The notes under the pieces were generated by a model. That model did not search any database and had not been told where the DNA came from. It saw only the letters and a list, made by a program, of their open reading frames with translations. The translations under genes and the position numbers were made by a program. A DNA stretch of 64,000 bases from Beroe ovata (Eukaryota > Ctenophora > Nuda > Beroida > Beroidae): positions 61,162 through 125,161 of the forward strand of contig CAMPET010000206.1 of NCBI GenBank assembly GCA_946803715.1. Reading direction: 5' to 3'. Of the stretch, positions 9,276 through 22,932 are shown in pieces (the stretch's first letter is position 1; every line of letters begins with the position of its first letter).

Positions 9276-12170
9276 ATGTTAATACGGCCGAGCGGTAAAA
9301 TTAAACCGAAATCAAAGACAAGGAATGAGTGTACTTCCTCCAATTCAAACTACACCACCACTTCGGATGATATATGGATGAAAAACTGGGGTGAGATAGC
9401 TACACAAGTAGTTATGCCAGTAGTTATGCCATTATTTACTACAGGAACTATAGTACTTCTCAGGCAGGTTTGGAACTAAAGTTCATACTTTCATACCCCA
9501 GGTTACGACTCACAAGATCTGTTCGATGCGGCAAAGGAAGCAGAAATGTCCGTGTCTGATCCTGAAGAGTACCTGGTGTCCCGATCTGACGAGGATACCA
9601 CTCTCTATGCTCCTCACAGTAAGCCGAGGCATTCTCACGTGTCTATACCTCCATAGACCCTACTTAAAAAGGAGGGACGATGGAGTTATAAACAATGGAA
9701 ATATAAGGAGTCTCTATCTCGTATCCAAGAATCTCGTTCTTTTGTCGCTAAGTGATGAAAAGTAGGAATAAACCCATCTGAACAATTTAACTGCTCAGAT
9801 GAAGCTACTAGAACTGTGACGTTGAACTCTGAGCAACACGCTATGCTCGACAATAGAGACGAAGAAGATTACGTTACCAGTGTAGAATTCACTGAGTGCT
9901 TAGAGAGGGGTTCGGAAACAATAAAACTATCGATTAATCTACTTTTCAATAATTGATTTGTACGAATGGTTGCGCTAGCTAATTATTTACAACTATTTTT
10001 ACTTTCGTCCCGAGTTATAGTTCGATCACAGACCTCCCTTCCCCCAGGATTATTTTGTCGCGAATCCCCCGATTCCCAAGTCGTCGTTCACTACCACTGT
10101 CCGTGCTGTTTAAAGCACTCTGAGAGCTCCGTGGCGGAGATAGAGCATCATTACCGAGAGTGTGTGTCCACGATGTCGAATCAGCAGGCACTCTTCACTT
10201 CTGTTTGTAAACACGATAACTACATTACTTTCCAGGTTAATTATTGTCAAGGGGGAGAGAGAGAGAGGGGTGTTGCGAGTGTATTATGCTGTCACAATCT
10301 TGCTCTTTCGTTATTAATGATCGATTTATATAGTATGCGATATTGCGATTGTGACGATTATTGCTCGGTACAAAATGCGAATGCTCGATCTTAGTTCAAA
10401 TGAATGAACTTGAGTCTTGACCAATATCAAAGATTCTGTCCCGCGTAGGAACTTATCTTAACGTCCCCCCCCCTCTTGCAGGAATGTAAGACATCGGACA
10501 GCGAGTGTCCGGCTCGGGACATCAAGCTTCCCGTCCACTACCACTGTCCATGTTGTATGATCTTCACGCAGCAGATCATTGGACAGGTGGTGAGACATCA
10601 ACTTACCTGCTGCAAGTCTCTGGGACTCCTACAGAACACTCAGCTTGAGGTAAGGAAGTCGCGGATATGTGATTCTCATGATGAAATATGGTTATAAATT
10701 GATGATATATGAACTCACGATTTGATGATTGTGAGTTGTGAATTTACAAATTGTTGGTCTATAATAGCTCCTATAATACTACTCGCATATATTGCAGCTG
10801 TTCCACAATCCTGCTAATGAGACTAATTAATTAGTCTAATTAGCTAATTAGATTGTCGTTGAGCTGTCATTTCACTTTCTCTCTCTCCCCATCAGAGTCC
10901 CCCAGGTCTATCACACCACGGCTCAGAGAACCTCTGTACCCACGAGGTGGGTCTTATCCGGTTTCGGCTCTGTTTCTCTCCCTACTGCCTGGAATCGGGC
11001 GAGACCGGACGGAAACTACTTCACTTCCACTGCACCTGCTGTAACATCTACACGGACAAACAGCTACGATCACTCCGCAAGCATCAGCGACTGTGTTGCG
11101 TGTATTCGGGGACGGAAAACCCGCGTGTGGTGTTTGTTCTGTCCACCAGTGCTGCCGTCCAGCAACTGAACACAGTACAAGCGTCCCTCAGTAGGAAGCG
11201 GAGTCTAGCTGACCCCATGTCTGTCCTTTCTGGTGGACGGAGGAAGGTTTGCAAGAAGGCAAGACTGGCAGAAGTGGACAGTTCACTTTTCACAAAATGC
11301 ATGGAAACGTCCCCCATCTGCACGGTCTCAGAACGGAATAGGACGTCACATTTTCATTGTCCAATTTGCCGAGTGTACACTTCTCGCAGACTACAGCGTG
11401 TGAAGATGCACTACACCAAGTGTTCCCAAGGCAAGGGCAGGCCCAAGCCGCGCGGCGAAAAGCTGGATCTGCAAGTTGAACTGGTGGATAAGTTGAACAG
11501 GATATTCCTAGTTAGGGGCAGCATACACGGTCCAGCACTTCCCATTCATGTGATATACAGGGCTGGCCCTAACTCCAACATAATGCACTGTGAACATGGG
11601 TGTAAGATGGACAAAAACATGTACAAAGTGAAGTGTCCCCATCTCGATGCTTGTGAGGAGTACGTGAAGAGCAGTGAAGAACTGGTAGAGTCAGGGGCCG
11701 ATCCGCCTCCCCTCACACAGATCAACCTGTTCTACAGTTTCGATGTCGATATGAAGAATGCCGTGTACGTGCTTGTGCAAGCGTGTGCCGAGCTGCGTGT
11801 TCCCGTTATCCGAGTGTACTACCCGATAGTGAGCTGCAGCAAGTCAGTGTACGTGTACTACTCAGTGAGTGCGGTGACCACGCCTCGTTATATCAGTAGG
11901 TGTGGTCGTGTGCTGGTCACGTTCAATGAACAGAGCCAGACATTCAAGTGTAAGTGTGGCAGTGGGGGTGGTTGTGTGCATGTGTTTGTATCGCAGCTTT
12001 ACCACTCCCACTTCTCGGCCGATAAGCAGGATTGCGAGGCCGGTGTTTGGCGGGCCGATGGCGATGAAGCCGAGGGGTGGAGGGCCGAAGGGGACGTTAG
12101 ATCAGATGACGGGTCTTATTCTGGGGAACAGTGTGCTATCGTTCTGAAGGAGCACTTGCCCATGCTGTGA
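9276..12170 (+). CDS. Cys/His zinc-finger/SWIM protein, six-exon paralogue 2
   Basis: The exons infer as 9276-9390, 9502-9618, 9799-9909, 10048-10235, 10482-10649 and 10896-12170; phases join exactly and give 657 residues. Four HxHC modules are present (two HYHCPCC, HFHCTCC, HFHCPIC), fewer than the 15 of the upstream paralogue. Module-splitting introns lie between the first and second Cys of the C-x6-C pair in the first module. The last exon carries the same C-terminal domain as paralogue 1, including the matching GxxLPIHVIY region, a C-x3-C...C-P-H cluster and a CKC-x5-C-V-H SWIM-like motif. The start at 9276 is the first ATG in the frame after an upstream stop; a further 5' exon is possible because a CAG lies three bases before it. 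The 9909 donor (GTTCGG) is weak. The biochemical role is unknown. Confidence 0.65.
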
Positions 12171-12674
12171 GTCTACCTGGTACTGCAACCAGCCTGGCAG
12201 CTATGCATTGGCTGCTATCCTGGCTATTGACATCCACCAGTTTGGAATGTTTCGCGGTATTTTATCGTACCAAAGTGGCAAAATCAGGCCCAAACTGCTT
12301 GTTACTAGCAAAATCAGCTAGTAGAAAGTGTGACGGATTTCGGTTCGTGCGCGGCGCGGCAGACGTTTCGTGCGCGCCGCGCATATCATACATGACAATC
12401 GGTTAACAAATAATTCGCATACATCATTTTATTTTATTGGGCCAACTCATCAAATCATAAGGAAATTATTGGCAGAAGTAATTTAATTGAAATGGTTATA
12501 TTATCTTCTAACACATTGTTCGTTTTACAACTGCATTCTTAATTAACGTGTTACGTGTTGCATTTATTTCTGCTTATGTTTATGCTTTATGCAGTAGGTA
12601 TCCAAGCTTCTCTGTAACATATAACTCACTCTATCACACCTTTTAGAATGTATGTATAGGGAGAAAGTTTGAAT
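12171..12674. other. Intergenic with GC-rich island
   Basis: Holds a short GCGCGGCGCGG...GCGCGCCGCGC island at about 12348-12383 inside AT-rich DNA (see findings). No gene seen. Confidence 0.5.
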
Positions 12675-15600
12675 ATGGATTATCAAGACCAGTCTGGGTG
12701 AGTTATCTTCTCGTTTTTGGCGAGAAACGTAGCGGTTTACTGATTGACTTGTTATAGATGTGTAAAAACAGCCCTCAGTAACCACTGATTATCGCAGGGA
12801 TGCATCCTCATACTGGCAGAATTACTACAGTGGTTTCTACCCCCAAACCGACGCAGCTAACCCACAGAATTACTATGCGGCGGCAGCTGCGTACGGCGCA
12901 TGGGGTGAGACTGGAGGGTGGGGGTTCCAGCCCCCTCCTCCCTCGCAACCACCTCCCCCACCCCCGCCACCAGAGGATGATATCCCGCCTCCGCCTCCAG
13001 GGGCACCCACCGACCAACCAAAAGCCAAGCGCACGAAAACAACAGAGGATGGCGAGGTTAAAACCACTCTTCCCCCTCCTCCATCCCTACCCTCGACAAT
13101 CCTGCCCAGTGACCTGCCCCCGCCACCTCCTGGAACCGTGCCAGCCCTGGTGAAGCCGGTCACCGACAAGGATAAGTGTGGTTACTATGACAACAGCTCC
13201 ACCGACGCCAGCCAGTGGAGTTCGTGGAGCACTACGAGTTACGCTCAAGTTGCGAGCTCTGGTCACACTAACAATACTAATGATAGACCCGGTAAACGTC
13301 ATCACCCTTCCTTTTCCTATGTCCCGACCCCTCTCTCTTACCTTTTTTTATTTTTTGCTGGAACTCGGCATTTGTTCACGAGCTAAATGCACGTGGATTT
13401 AACTTCTTTCAGGAGGTCCAAGGATTTCAGGTGCTGCTGAAAATGCAGCTTACTTTCAAATCTATTGCACCCTTCCACATATCATGCCTCGAAACAGCCA
13501 TTGTCAGATTGATGTGAAATACGTTAATGAGTACTGTGCGGCCCAGCAGTTCAATTATTGTTAACAGTAACGCCCATCAAGGCCCACTATGTCTGGTGGT
13601 CTATGAAACGGAACGTATGCAATTGCTCAAAGCTCACCAATTTTTGATGATGCTAACCCAGACGACCAAAGATTCAATTGAACAGAAAATATCGTACATG
13701 TCCACACTGGATTATCAACCTAACACATTTTACTACAGAAGTATTTGAAGAAAACAACCTGAAACCAACTTGAAGAAGCTCATAAGTCAAAGTCTGTGAG
13801 TATCTCAAGAACGAAATTCAGTAAGTAGTTTACGATTATTGTCAAATATTTGGAGTCTATCTCACACAAGGACTCCTGGAGTTATTCTAAAATTGACGTG
13901 TTCCGGACCGATACAACGCAAGAAGATTGGTTCTCATTCTATCAAAGGCTGCGCAGTTTGATTTTCATGCTGGTTACTTTTTAAAAACAAATTTCTTTTC
14001 TTGTGATTGAAGCGAAACCTCAAATGAAACCCAATTCAATGATGTCAGAAGAAAGGAATATTGCTACAATTCAAGGGCAAATATCAGTGTTTTATCACCT
14101 TGCTTACGAATAGTTGCAAACTTTTATCTCGTATTTCTTGGTCCTATCTTGGTCCTATTTCTTGGTCCTATCTATTTCTCTGAAAGATCATCAACAAGAA
14201 AGAAGACGTCTCAAACTTAGGATCTGTGAGTATCGAATCCCCCCATTCCTGCCTCTCCCGTTCACCCTCACTCACATATTTCTACCGTACAGGCCAGCAG
14301 AAGCGACCATATCCGGAATCGCGACCGGATATGTCGAGACCAGAGCAGAATAATTCATCCAATGGCGACAATTCGTATCTAGGTAATTCACCAAGGACCG
14401 GCTTCCATTTCCCCGAACTCCAGTATCCATCCGTATATGTGTATATTCTCCCCTCCATCCTTGCTGAGATCGTTCTTTATGGTCGCTCCTTCCCCCCCCC
14501 CCTTGAACATGAAAGTTTCATCCATTTTCCCATCTCTTATAGTTGTATGTTGCCTCTAACCGGGTCTAATCCGCAGGTATAAACGCTAACCCTCCTCTGA
14601 GGGACACGAGAACGGCTATCTATCGCCATGACAACCAGACATTTGACTGTCCCAGTCAGCCACTCGGGCCCCCTGGCGTATCTTCTCCCTCGGGAAACTT
14701 CGATAGAAGTGAGTGAACATAGACTTATAATTCCGTGTTTTGATTCGCCGTGTTTTACGACAATTTCACTCCGCTGCAAACAGTTACTAGTCTCATCATG
14801 TGCGTATTTACAGGGCGTGGTGACGACGCATTTCACAATAACAGTGGTGTCAATAACAGACGGGAGAACAGGCGAAGTGGGAACTCCGGCTGGCAAAGTT
14901 CCAGTGATTCATTCAACAATAACCGTGACAACGATATTAGCTTCAACCGAACATTCACTGGGTCAAGGCCGACAGATACAGGATCCGCTGACCATCATGT
15001 TGGTGATTCACGTGGTAATAGCTGGCAGAACAACGATTGGAGGAGTTTTAGTACTACAGGGGTGGATGCGACAAAACCAGGGGGTTACCATGGTAACAAT
15101 GCGAATAACGCTGGTAACCAAGACAACCTCCGTGATAGCGCAAGAGGGTTCAACAGTGCCGGCAACAACTCAAATAGTAGTTCGGCAGGTACTTTCCCTT
15201 TTCACAAGCGAATATATCTTCCTCACTCAAACGCACGACATTTTCCTCTTGGTTCCGCTCACAAAACCAATTGTTTCCCACGTTCCAACATTCGAATTTC
15301 ACCTCCGCAGGTCAGAACAAAACAGGAACCCCTGTTAACCCTGGCGATTGGCCTGCATCTTTGAGGGCATACGTCACCAGGTGCTTCGCTAGCTGTTCGG
15401 GAGATAGCGAGAAAGATGCGACGGAAGTGTTTCTCAAGAACCGACTTAAGACAAGTGAGACTAACGGGGACTTCATCTGGACTACAGATTGGGCCAACGA
15501 ACCTACACCATTGTAAGTATTGTTAGATTTGGAGTGAAGTTACGTTGACAGTAATGTTAGGTGTAGAGTGAAGATTCCTATCTTAACAATCAGCCTAAAC

Positions 15601-17703
15601 GCAAAAAATGTTCCATTTTCTAGAACCAACCGTTTCAGTGGCTCGAATAGTCAGCAGAGTTATAACCCGAGAAACAGTGGTTTAAACAGCTCACCCTCAA
15701 AAGTTGGCTTCGCTCTCAAGGGAAAGTCGAGATTCCAGCCCCATCAAAACGTTTTCAGGGTATGCTTAATAACATGAATTTGACAGTTGTGATTTGTACA
15801 CAAGATGCAGATTTTGGAGTAACCACCATTACTCCTCAGGCAACACCGGAGATACAGCGAGCGCATGAGATAGCACAGAGTATCAAAGATGCGTACAACG
15901 AAGCAACCCCCCCTCAGAACAGTAGTCCCCGCAGGGGAGGAGGGGCCGGCGGCCGGAAGCCGATGTATAAACCCGGTGATGAAGATCCACAGGATTCACC
16001 AAGGACTGAGGAGAGGAGATCTGGGAGAGGGCGACCTTCTCGGTTCAGTGATGTGGCTCCGTGAGTATTGAGGAGTTGGCCGATATATGTTCACTCTTTC
16101 CCTAACGAAGAGTCATCCTAATAATTGCGTGCTTAATTGAATTCAGTCTAACATAAGCAACCGATCAGGGATGGTTCTTCCAGTGCCGATATCACCGACA
16201 CCCCGGGTAGAGGGGGCCGAGGACGTGGTAGAGGACGAGGCAAGGGCCGAGGGCGTGGCCGGGGCCGAGGGGCCAAAAGCCGGGATGACGAGAGCGGTGG
16301 GGGTAGTTGTATCGGGAACATCACATTTGATTCTGACGAAAAGAAGGAAGATAGAGCAAGCAGGTTCAAGAAGGAGAATGCGATATCTGTATCTGATACT
16401 ATTTCCACAATGATGGAGACAGCAACTAAACGCGGGGTATGTGCAATTCCTGTTGTCATGGTAACCAATTTCTGTAGTTTCCTTCCATACTGCAAATGGT
16501 TGTATGAATGTGTGCGAGGCCAATTTTAGTAGTTTTCTTTCTAATTCACTGACTGAATTTCCAGGGTGAAGATGTTCATTTCTCCGATGTTCATTTGGTG
16601 GGAACTATGACTTCTCTCGAGAAACCTTATCTCCGACTAACATGCGTAAGTTTATGTTCATGGCTGAATCTTTCATAATATCGCTTTGACCTCATTGGAA
16701 AAATTGTCGGGTTACTTCATTCCCACAATCTGAATTCTCTTCTCCCTTCTCCAGGCGCCCTCTCCCGAGCAAGTTCGCCCGGAGGCAGTCCTAGTTAAGT
16801 CATTGCTCCACATAATGAACAAGTGGAAGAAGGAACAGAACTACGCCTTCGTGTGCGAGCAGCTCAAGAGCATCAGACAAGATCTCACGGTATTGAACCA
16901 CGGGATGTTTCGATTTCCCCGCCTTCAAATATTGGCCAATCGTTCCTTGAAATAATGTTCATATTATCTTAAAATGGTCAGAAGACGATAATTGATTTGA
17001 TCTAACCGGAATTTCCTTGTGACAGATCCAGAATATTAAGAACGCGTTTGCGGTGAAAGTGTACGAGTGTCATGCCAGGATTGCCCTCGAGAAACTTGAC
17101 ACCACCGAATACAACCAGTGTCAAACTCGCCTCATCGACCTCTACAAGGAGAATGACACAGGTATGGGAGTTAATCATGGTGTTAATGATAGCATCATTC
17201 TTACCCTTCGGCATCCAGTCTTACTTTTTTAACTGTTTCTTCAGCATATCTCAACTTTTGACACATCAGATTTTTCAGGAAACCCGCTAGAGTTCCTGTG
17301 TTACCGTATCCTCTACTACATCTACATCAAGAACAACTCCGATGCGATGAAGATCGTCGCTAAGCTGTCTCCCAAACAGAAAGACTCTGACGATGTGAAA
17401 TTCGGGGTGGAGGTGTTCAACGCATGGACATCGGGCAACTATCACAAACTCTTCAAACTGTACCTCGCAGCTCCCAAAATGAGCGGATACCTCATGGACT
17501 CGTTCATACAGCGCGAGCGTAATGAAGCAATGAAGAAGTTGCTGAAAGCATACAAGCCGAGTATCACAGTGGCTAAGATATCTTCCCTCCTTGGGTATCC
17601 GGACGATGACACTGCTATAGTCTATCTGGATGATTTGGGCGTTCAGTACACTGATCAGAAAAAGAAAAGTGTCGACTGCAAGCGGACGGTCCTTGATTTA
17701 TAG
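12675..17703 (+). CDS. LENG8: LENG8-like SAC3/GANP-domain protein (yeast Thp3-like)
   Basis: Thirteen inferred exons (12675-12698, 12772-13291, 14293-14382, 14577-14708, 14814-15188, 15311-15512, 15624-15759, 15840-16060, 16169-16436, 16565-16645, 16755-16889, 17026-17161, 17279-17703) join in phase to 914 residues. The N-terminus is Tyr/Gln/Pro-rich with polyproline runs. The middle is Asn/Ser/Gly-rich and includes the family block [14 protein letters not shown]. An RGG/GRG-rich tract lies in exon 9. The C-terminal SAC3/GANP-type helical domain starts near [15 protein letters not shown] and includes [20 protein letters not shown] and RILYYIY. LENG8/Thp3 proteins act in nuclear mRNA processing and export. 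The 5'-most tiny exon and the second acceptor (12771) are the least certain parts; an alternative acceptor at 12797 does not keep phase. Confidence 0.88.
13292..14292 (+). other. Long LENG8 intron with short tandem repeat
   Basis: A roughly 1-kb intron, unusually long for this gene. It contains a threefold TCTTGGTCCTAT-type repeat at about 14137-14173. Open frames at about 13430-13750 show no family I recognise; they may be remnant mobile DNA. Confidence 0.3.
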
Positions 17704-19195
17704 CATTGCAAATATTCAGAATGGAAATTCCATGAACACGCATCACATGATCATAATGAAGAATCACACCTTCCTTTTCTTAATCTTGTGTCTCGAACCG
17801 GTACTTTTGAGCCGAAATTCGATTCGGATTTGGAAATGTACTGTTTTGTTGTTTGTATACTTTTGGCCAATGAAAAGTGCTGCAATATTAGCGATTGGAC
17901 TTTGACACTTAGTCGTCTATTGTCTAACCTATCTGTAGATAAGTGGTACTGGTAATAATTATAGTTATAAAAGATATTCTATTCAAATTCAATGTATCCT
18001 TCAGCTTCGGGTATCATTGTGATTGCAAAATGCGCGGCGCAGCTATTAGTTATGCGCGTCACCTGACAAAATGCTTGCAATAGCATGCTGCGCGCGTCGC
18101 TTAAATATATCCCGCGCGGCGCCGCGCAATTTTTCAGTGCTCAGAAAAGTTTTGGTCTTGTCCGCTTATGCCGCACCGATTAACAAAGCGATAATATCTG
18201 AATAAACTCATTTGAATCTATTGCTCACAGTTACGTACGGAAACCGAGTTCACGAGCTTGATAACAATTTTATTTTCATTATGAGTATGACATAAAAGTG
18301 AATGAAACTCACAACTTTATTTTATTTCCTTGAATATTGCCATTTCGTTAAATTGTGGTTGTCATTTTATCAATGAAATGGGAATTTCAGCTATTCTGAA
18401 GTGTCTTGCTTGGTGACTTTTGGATAAGGAATCTGCTGAATGCAAGAAGATGTATTTTGTAGAAAAGTTGACAATAATCTGCCACAATTCTTGCATTAGA
18501 GGAAGTATATCAGAATCTTAGACTTTGCAATAGATCAAACACTTATCAAATCAAAAGACTGTCATTCATGCCAGCAGCAGTTGCCTAGTGCAATTATCTA
18601 CATTGAAGATAGACAACCCCATCTGCAGCTTTTGCCTCTTCATCTCCCAGTGCTATAACTGCTTCTTATCACTACTGCTTCTCATATATGCGTGTTAGGC
18701 TTAACAGAATGCTTCACGTGAATTATGTAGCGTTGTTCAACATATATTGTATTTATTATTACTGACAGTGGTGCCCACTTTTTAGTTGACATATTCAATA
18801 CGGAACTTGTGAGGGGACATGATCCTAGATTTCTTTAAGCAATGCCTCAACAAAAAATGCCAAATATCTTGACTAGTAATTGAATTGAATTATATTTTTA
18901 CAGCACAATATCAATGAACATAAAATATATTTTGTTCTATAAAAAGACGCTTCTATGTTGTGCTGAGGGAGAGCACTTAGTCAATCTTTTAGACTGTTAA
19001 CAAGGCCACCCACTTAAGGGATATCTATAGCATATATAATCATAACATTCATGAAAAACAAAAGTGGTGATTGAGTTGGTTGAACTTCTCTCTCAATCAC
19101 ATCAATCTCAGTTATGAAATGTCTAATAGCAGTATTTTCTGCTAGCAGTATCATCATCTGGGGCATTACTAATACATGCTATTCAGGATCAAGCC
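17704..19195. other. Intergenic: LENG8 3' region, GC-rich hairpin island
   Basis: Contains a cluster of GCGCGGCGC and GCGCGCGTC motifs at 18029-18130 that can fold imperfectly (GCGCGGCGCAGC...TATT against AATAGCATGCTGCGCGCG). An AATAAA occurs just after it, near 18202. Otherwise AT-rich with no gene seen. Confidence 0.5.
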
Positions 19196-21475
19196 ATGGA
19201 TTATGCAAGAAGCTTTGCACATTCAGACTCCCTAATGGATTTCCTCAAAAAGCCCACAGTGATTCTTAGAGCAGTTACAACTGTGAGTTGCCCTCATCTT
19301 CAATCTTGTTGATTGATTCACTTTTCATACATTGTTAAAAACTGTCAAAGAATTGATATTCTATGCATGCTTCTTATGACATCATATTTAATCTCATGAC
19401 ATCATATTCCATCTTCTGTGCCATCTACAACACAGCTGTAGTAAGATCTTGGTCTGAGCCTAAGTTATGGCTCAGACCCAAGTATAACATTGTACCTGCC
19501 TCAAGAACCCGTAGTACAGGATTTGTGTGCGTTACCATTTGATTCATTGTTGGTTGAAGTGGTGTCAGTGAATACACATTCCATCTCTATGAACCTGCTT
19601 CACATTAGATCACATTCAATCTTCCAGACCACAAACACAAGATTGATGTCGAAGCCAATGATAGCACAGACTATTGTATCTTAAGTTCGTCATGTATAAG
19701 ATGAGGAGACTCCTGCTACTAAAGCTATGGAGACTCCCCTCTAAAAAATTCTCAAATTTGATTGTAAAAGTAGTGTTGAAAGTGCAGAAGATGCGGGTTC
19801 TAGGATTTTATCATGCCACCAGTAATATTTTCTTGTGTTTGAAATTTGTCTTTTATATATCTTCAGATCTTGCACAAGACTCACTCATATAAATACACTG
19901 CATCCTGCAAAATCAAGCTAACATGTTTCTCTGTAAATATTCTAGAAAACCCACGAAATATTCATGAAAAGAGTGTCAAATCCCAACCCTTCCCTCAGTT
20001 CATCATGATGCTGATATTCTCGTGTGTGCTTGACAAGGGTTACACCAGTACTGGCAGCTGCTACTACAACGGGAAACACGGTGCTTGCAGCTTTACCGTC
20101 GCGATTTCTGTGATTGCATTCTTTGTTGGTATCAAGCAGCTTGCAGTTTCGTTCTTCTGGGAACAGATTTCCAACAGTGTTGTCAGGTAACTCTTCACGC
20201 TATCACAGAGGCTGCAGAGTGGCTGCAGCCTCTGCTGATCTCTTAATTCTGTCCAATTTTGAGACATATGTGCTTTTTAATCTCTAATCTCACTCAGATA
20301 ACACTATCTATTGCAGGAAGTACATTGTATTTGCCGACATGTCTTTCAACGGTCTCTGGACATTTCTCTTTTTCGTTGATTTCTGTTTCATCACTGACAT
20401 GTGGAGGAAAACACCGTCAACTGCTAAAGACGGTACGTCCCCACTATGAAGTATAGACCATGGAATAGGTAGTTGTGCTCCCTCTTCCCTACACTATCCG
20501 AGTCTTGTCTGATGTGGCGAGAAATGAGATTGATATGTTTTGACAGTTACCACTTCGAATGCTACCACTTTTACTGATGATAATGACCATTTCAGTGATG
20601 TCATCGATGACAGTTTCGAATCTGCAGTTTACAATCGTGTGCTCTCTCGTGTGCGTTTTCCTTCTGGTGAGTTGATTGTTGTGTAAGTTCATTGTTATTT
20701 TAGTTATTATTCTCACAGACATATATACAGTGCATCATCGTATGGGTTGTATAGTACGTGTTTGAGTGTTTTTGAACTATACCAGCATGATTACGACTTG
20801 GGTTATGAATGTGCTTGTGTGAGAGTGTGTGTCTGATAGCTTCGATTAACTGGCAAATGCACACTATATTAGCAGTCAAGTAATATCCTAAAGTACTATC
20901 TCACATTGTTTCCATGGTATAGGTAACATGAGACGCATCATTAAAAGCTGTGCAACCTTTGCCACCTTAGCACTCAATGTGGCTCGAAATGTCTTTACAT
21001 TCTGCTCTCTCTCTTTCTTAACAGTTCTTAACAAACTACATGTGCGTCCAGTTCACACGGCGGCTCGTATAATTAGGGTCATGAATGTGAGATGACTAGC
21101 GTTTTTAACACAAACCAATTGTGGTTGTACGAAAAATTGCCACTGGCACAATTATTTGGTACGTCAACGTAACGCGCAATGCAAATTGTCAGGACAAACT
21201 AATTTTACTTCCCGGTTTCGAGCCGCGCACGCGCGTACATTTCATTCTCGTTGTGGCTTCGAGTTTAGACTTTCTGCTAATATGAACGAATCTTCTTCCA
21301 GGCATTCCAAGCGTATTTGGCATACAAGCAACTGAACGACATGCAGAATGACGCATCTGGAATTGGCGGGTACAACGACCCTGCGGGTGATATAACGGGC
21401 GGGTATGGCGGGTCTCCTTTCCCGCCTCATACCGAATCAGCGGGCGGAAATTACCAGAGTCCATACGCTTCATAA
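19196..21475 (+). CDS. Synaptogyrin-like MARVEL-domain vesicle membrane protein
   Basis: Clear exons are 19196-19282 (MDYARSFAHSD...VILRAVTT, the synaptogyrin cytoplasmic N-terminus), 19999-20186 (first two membrane segments with the Cys-containing luminal loop), 20317-20432 (KYIVFADMSFNGLWTFLFFVDFCF, the third segment) and 21302-21475 (AFQAYLAYKQ then a Gly/Tyr/Pro-rich tail). Two exons between them are tentative: 20547-20666 and 20923-21041. The 20923 exon has a hydrophobic stretch that could be the fourth membrane segment. The total would be 267 residues. Exon 20547-20666 starts and ends in phase 1 and is 120 nt, so it could be skipped in frame. Synaptogyrins sit in synaptic-like and recycling vesicles; presence does not itself prove synapses. 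The fourth membrane segment and its donor are uncertain. Confidence 0.75.
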
Positions 21476-22932
21476 AACACGGAACATTGTAACTGTTATT
21501 TATATGATATCACACGGTTTTGGTTGCTATGAATGACTGACAAATCATTGCAATGGTCTTAAAACAACAAGCACTAATTCAAGGTGACTTGCATTTAGTT
21601 TAAATGTTACTATTTGGTTTGAAGTCCTGCTGCATGAGTGAATGATAATTTAAGCATCTAAATATTAATATATTCTAAAAGTTTGATGTCCAAATTCATT
21701 GTAACTGCTGTGCGGTACCATACATTTTGATTCGAAATCTGAGTATTATTTGTGAAAATGAACAAAAAGCCGTGGGAAATGACGTTACTGACCGTTATTG
21801 CAACTTCTTTGATTGCCAGTGATACCGATGTTGGGGTTTGGTTGAGTGTGAGTGTTATTTTTAATTTGACATGTCATGTTTCCTTGTTTGTTTTTGATTA
21901 TTGCAAGTTATTCCCTGCTACTTACTGTTTCATTGTGCAATCCTCTTTTGTTCACAAGAGATCATGATCAATGGAATAATATCACCATACGCTGTGGTTT
22001 ACAATTTTCTGCGAAATTCACAGTGTAATCCGTAATCCGTATCTATATTCTATTCATCAGCATGTTTAATGGACACAAACACGTGATTCATGACTGGAAG
22101 GGAAGGTTAACCGATTGGACTACTGCTCTTGTACTAAACTTTGTTTTGTGATGAAAGGCCATGGATGGAAATAGCTATGATACGGTAAGTAAGCCTATCT
22201 CTATTAAATAAAGTGGTTTACACTACAATATGAATTGCTTACAATTGCAAGAAATCAAAACACTATTACGGTGAACGGGGTTTTTAATTTTACATGCTAA
22301 AATTCACGATAGTCCATTAGATTACTCCATCATGATTATAGTTTTCGAATATGTAGAGTGATAAGCAGCGTTCTCACTGCTCACACACACACACACNACT
22401 GCTAGGAACTGGTCTGCTGAAGTGATAGAGGTATGTGTGTTACACACACACACACACACACACACACTGCTGCGTTTTTAAACGAGAACGGAGATAATTT
22501 AAAAGTCATCATTTTCCATGTTATAAAGCTTGTTTAGCATTGTAGTGTTGCCGGGTTGATGGAAATGCACTTTGCTCGAAACGAAAAGAACAATTCTCTC
22601 CGTTCCAGCAGTGTACTTGACGTGTTGAGTTTTGTTATGATTTTTTATGAAATATATTCATCAATGAGCAGCCTATTTGATAATGCATCGTCTAATATGA
22701 AAGCTTGTCACGGAATATAATTATGTAAAATGTCCGTGACATTTACTCTCATGCAGTGCATTGATGAGCTTATCCTGTAAAAACTTCTCACTGGAATTTG
22801 CTTGTTGTAAATTGCCAGGCTTTTGAATTCTCCGCTGCGTTAAACGACACGTTTTTGCAATAACCGGTTCATTTTTGACCCTTTCATTGATTCCTTTCAT
22901 AAAAGGTAATCCATATCGTCACAGGCTGGAAA
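21476..22932. other. Synaptogyrin 3' region and SAXO upstream region
   Basis: AT-rich. Holds CA microsatellites at 22382-22468 with an N at 22397. A probable 5'UTR exon of the next gene ends at about 22184 (ACG followed by GTAAGT); its own ATG does not stay in frame with the downstream coding exon. No other gene seen. Confidence 0.4.
22381..22468. repeat. CA/GT microsatellites with embedded N
   Basis: Two (CA)n runs flank about 45 bp of unique sequence; the first run ends at a single N (22397), a likely assembly uncertainty. Confidence 0.9.

Noticed and set aside
12808-13169. Minus-strand Gly-rich open frames
   Set aside because: Antisense shadow of the Pro-rich LENG8 exon.
21752-21967. 71-residue hydrophobic open frame after synaptogyrin
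   Set aside because: No splice context, AT-rich composition and low-complexity hydrophobicity; likely chance in 3' region.
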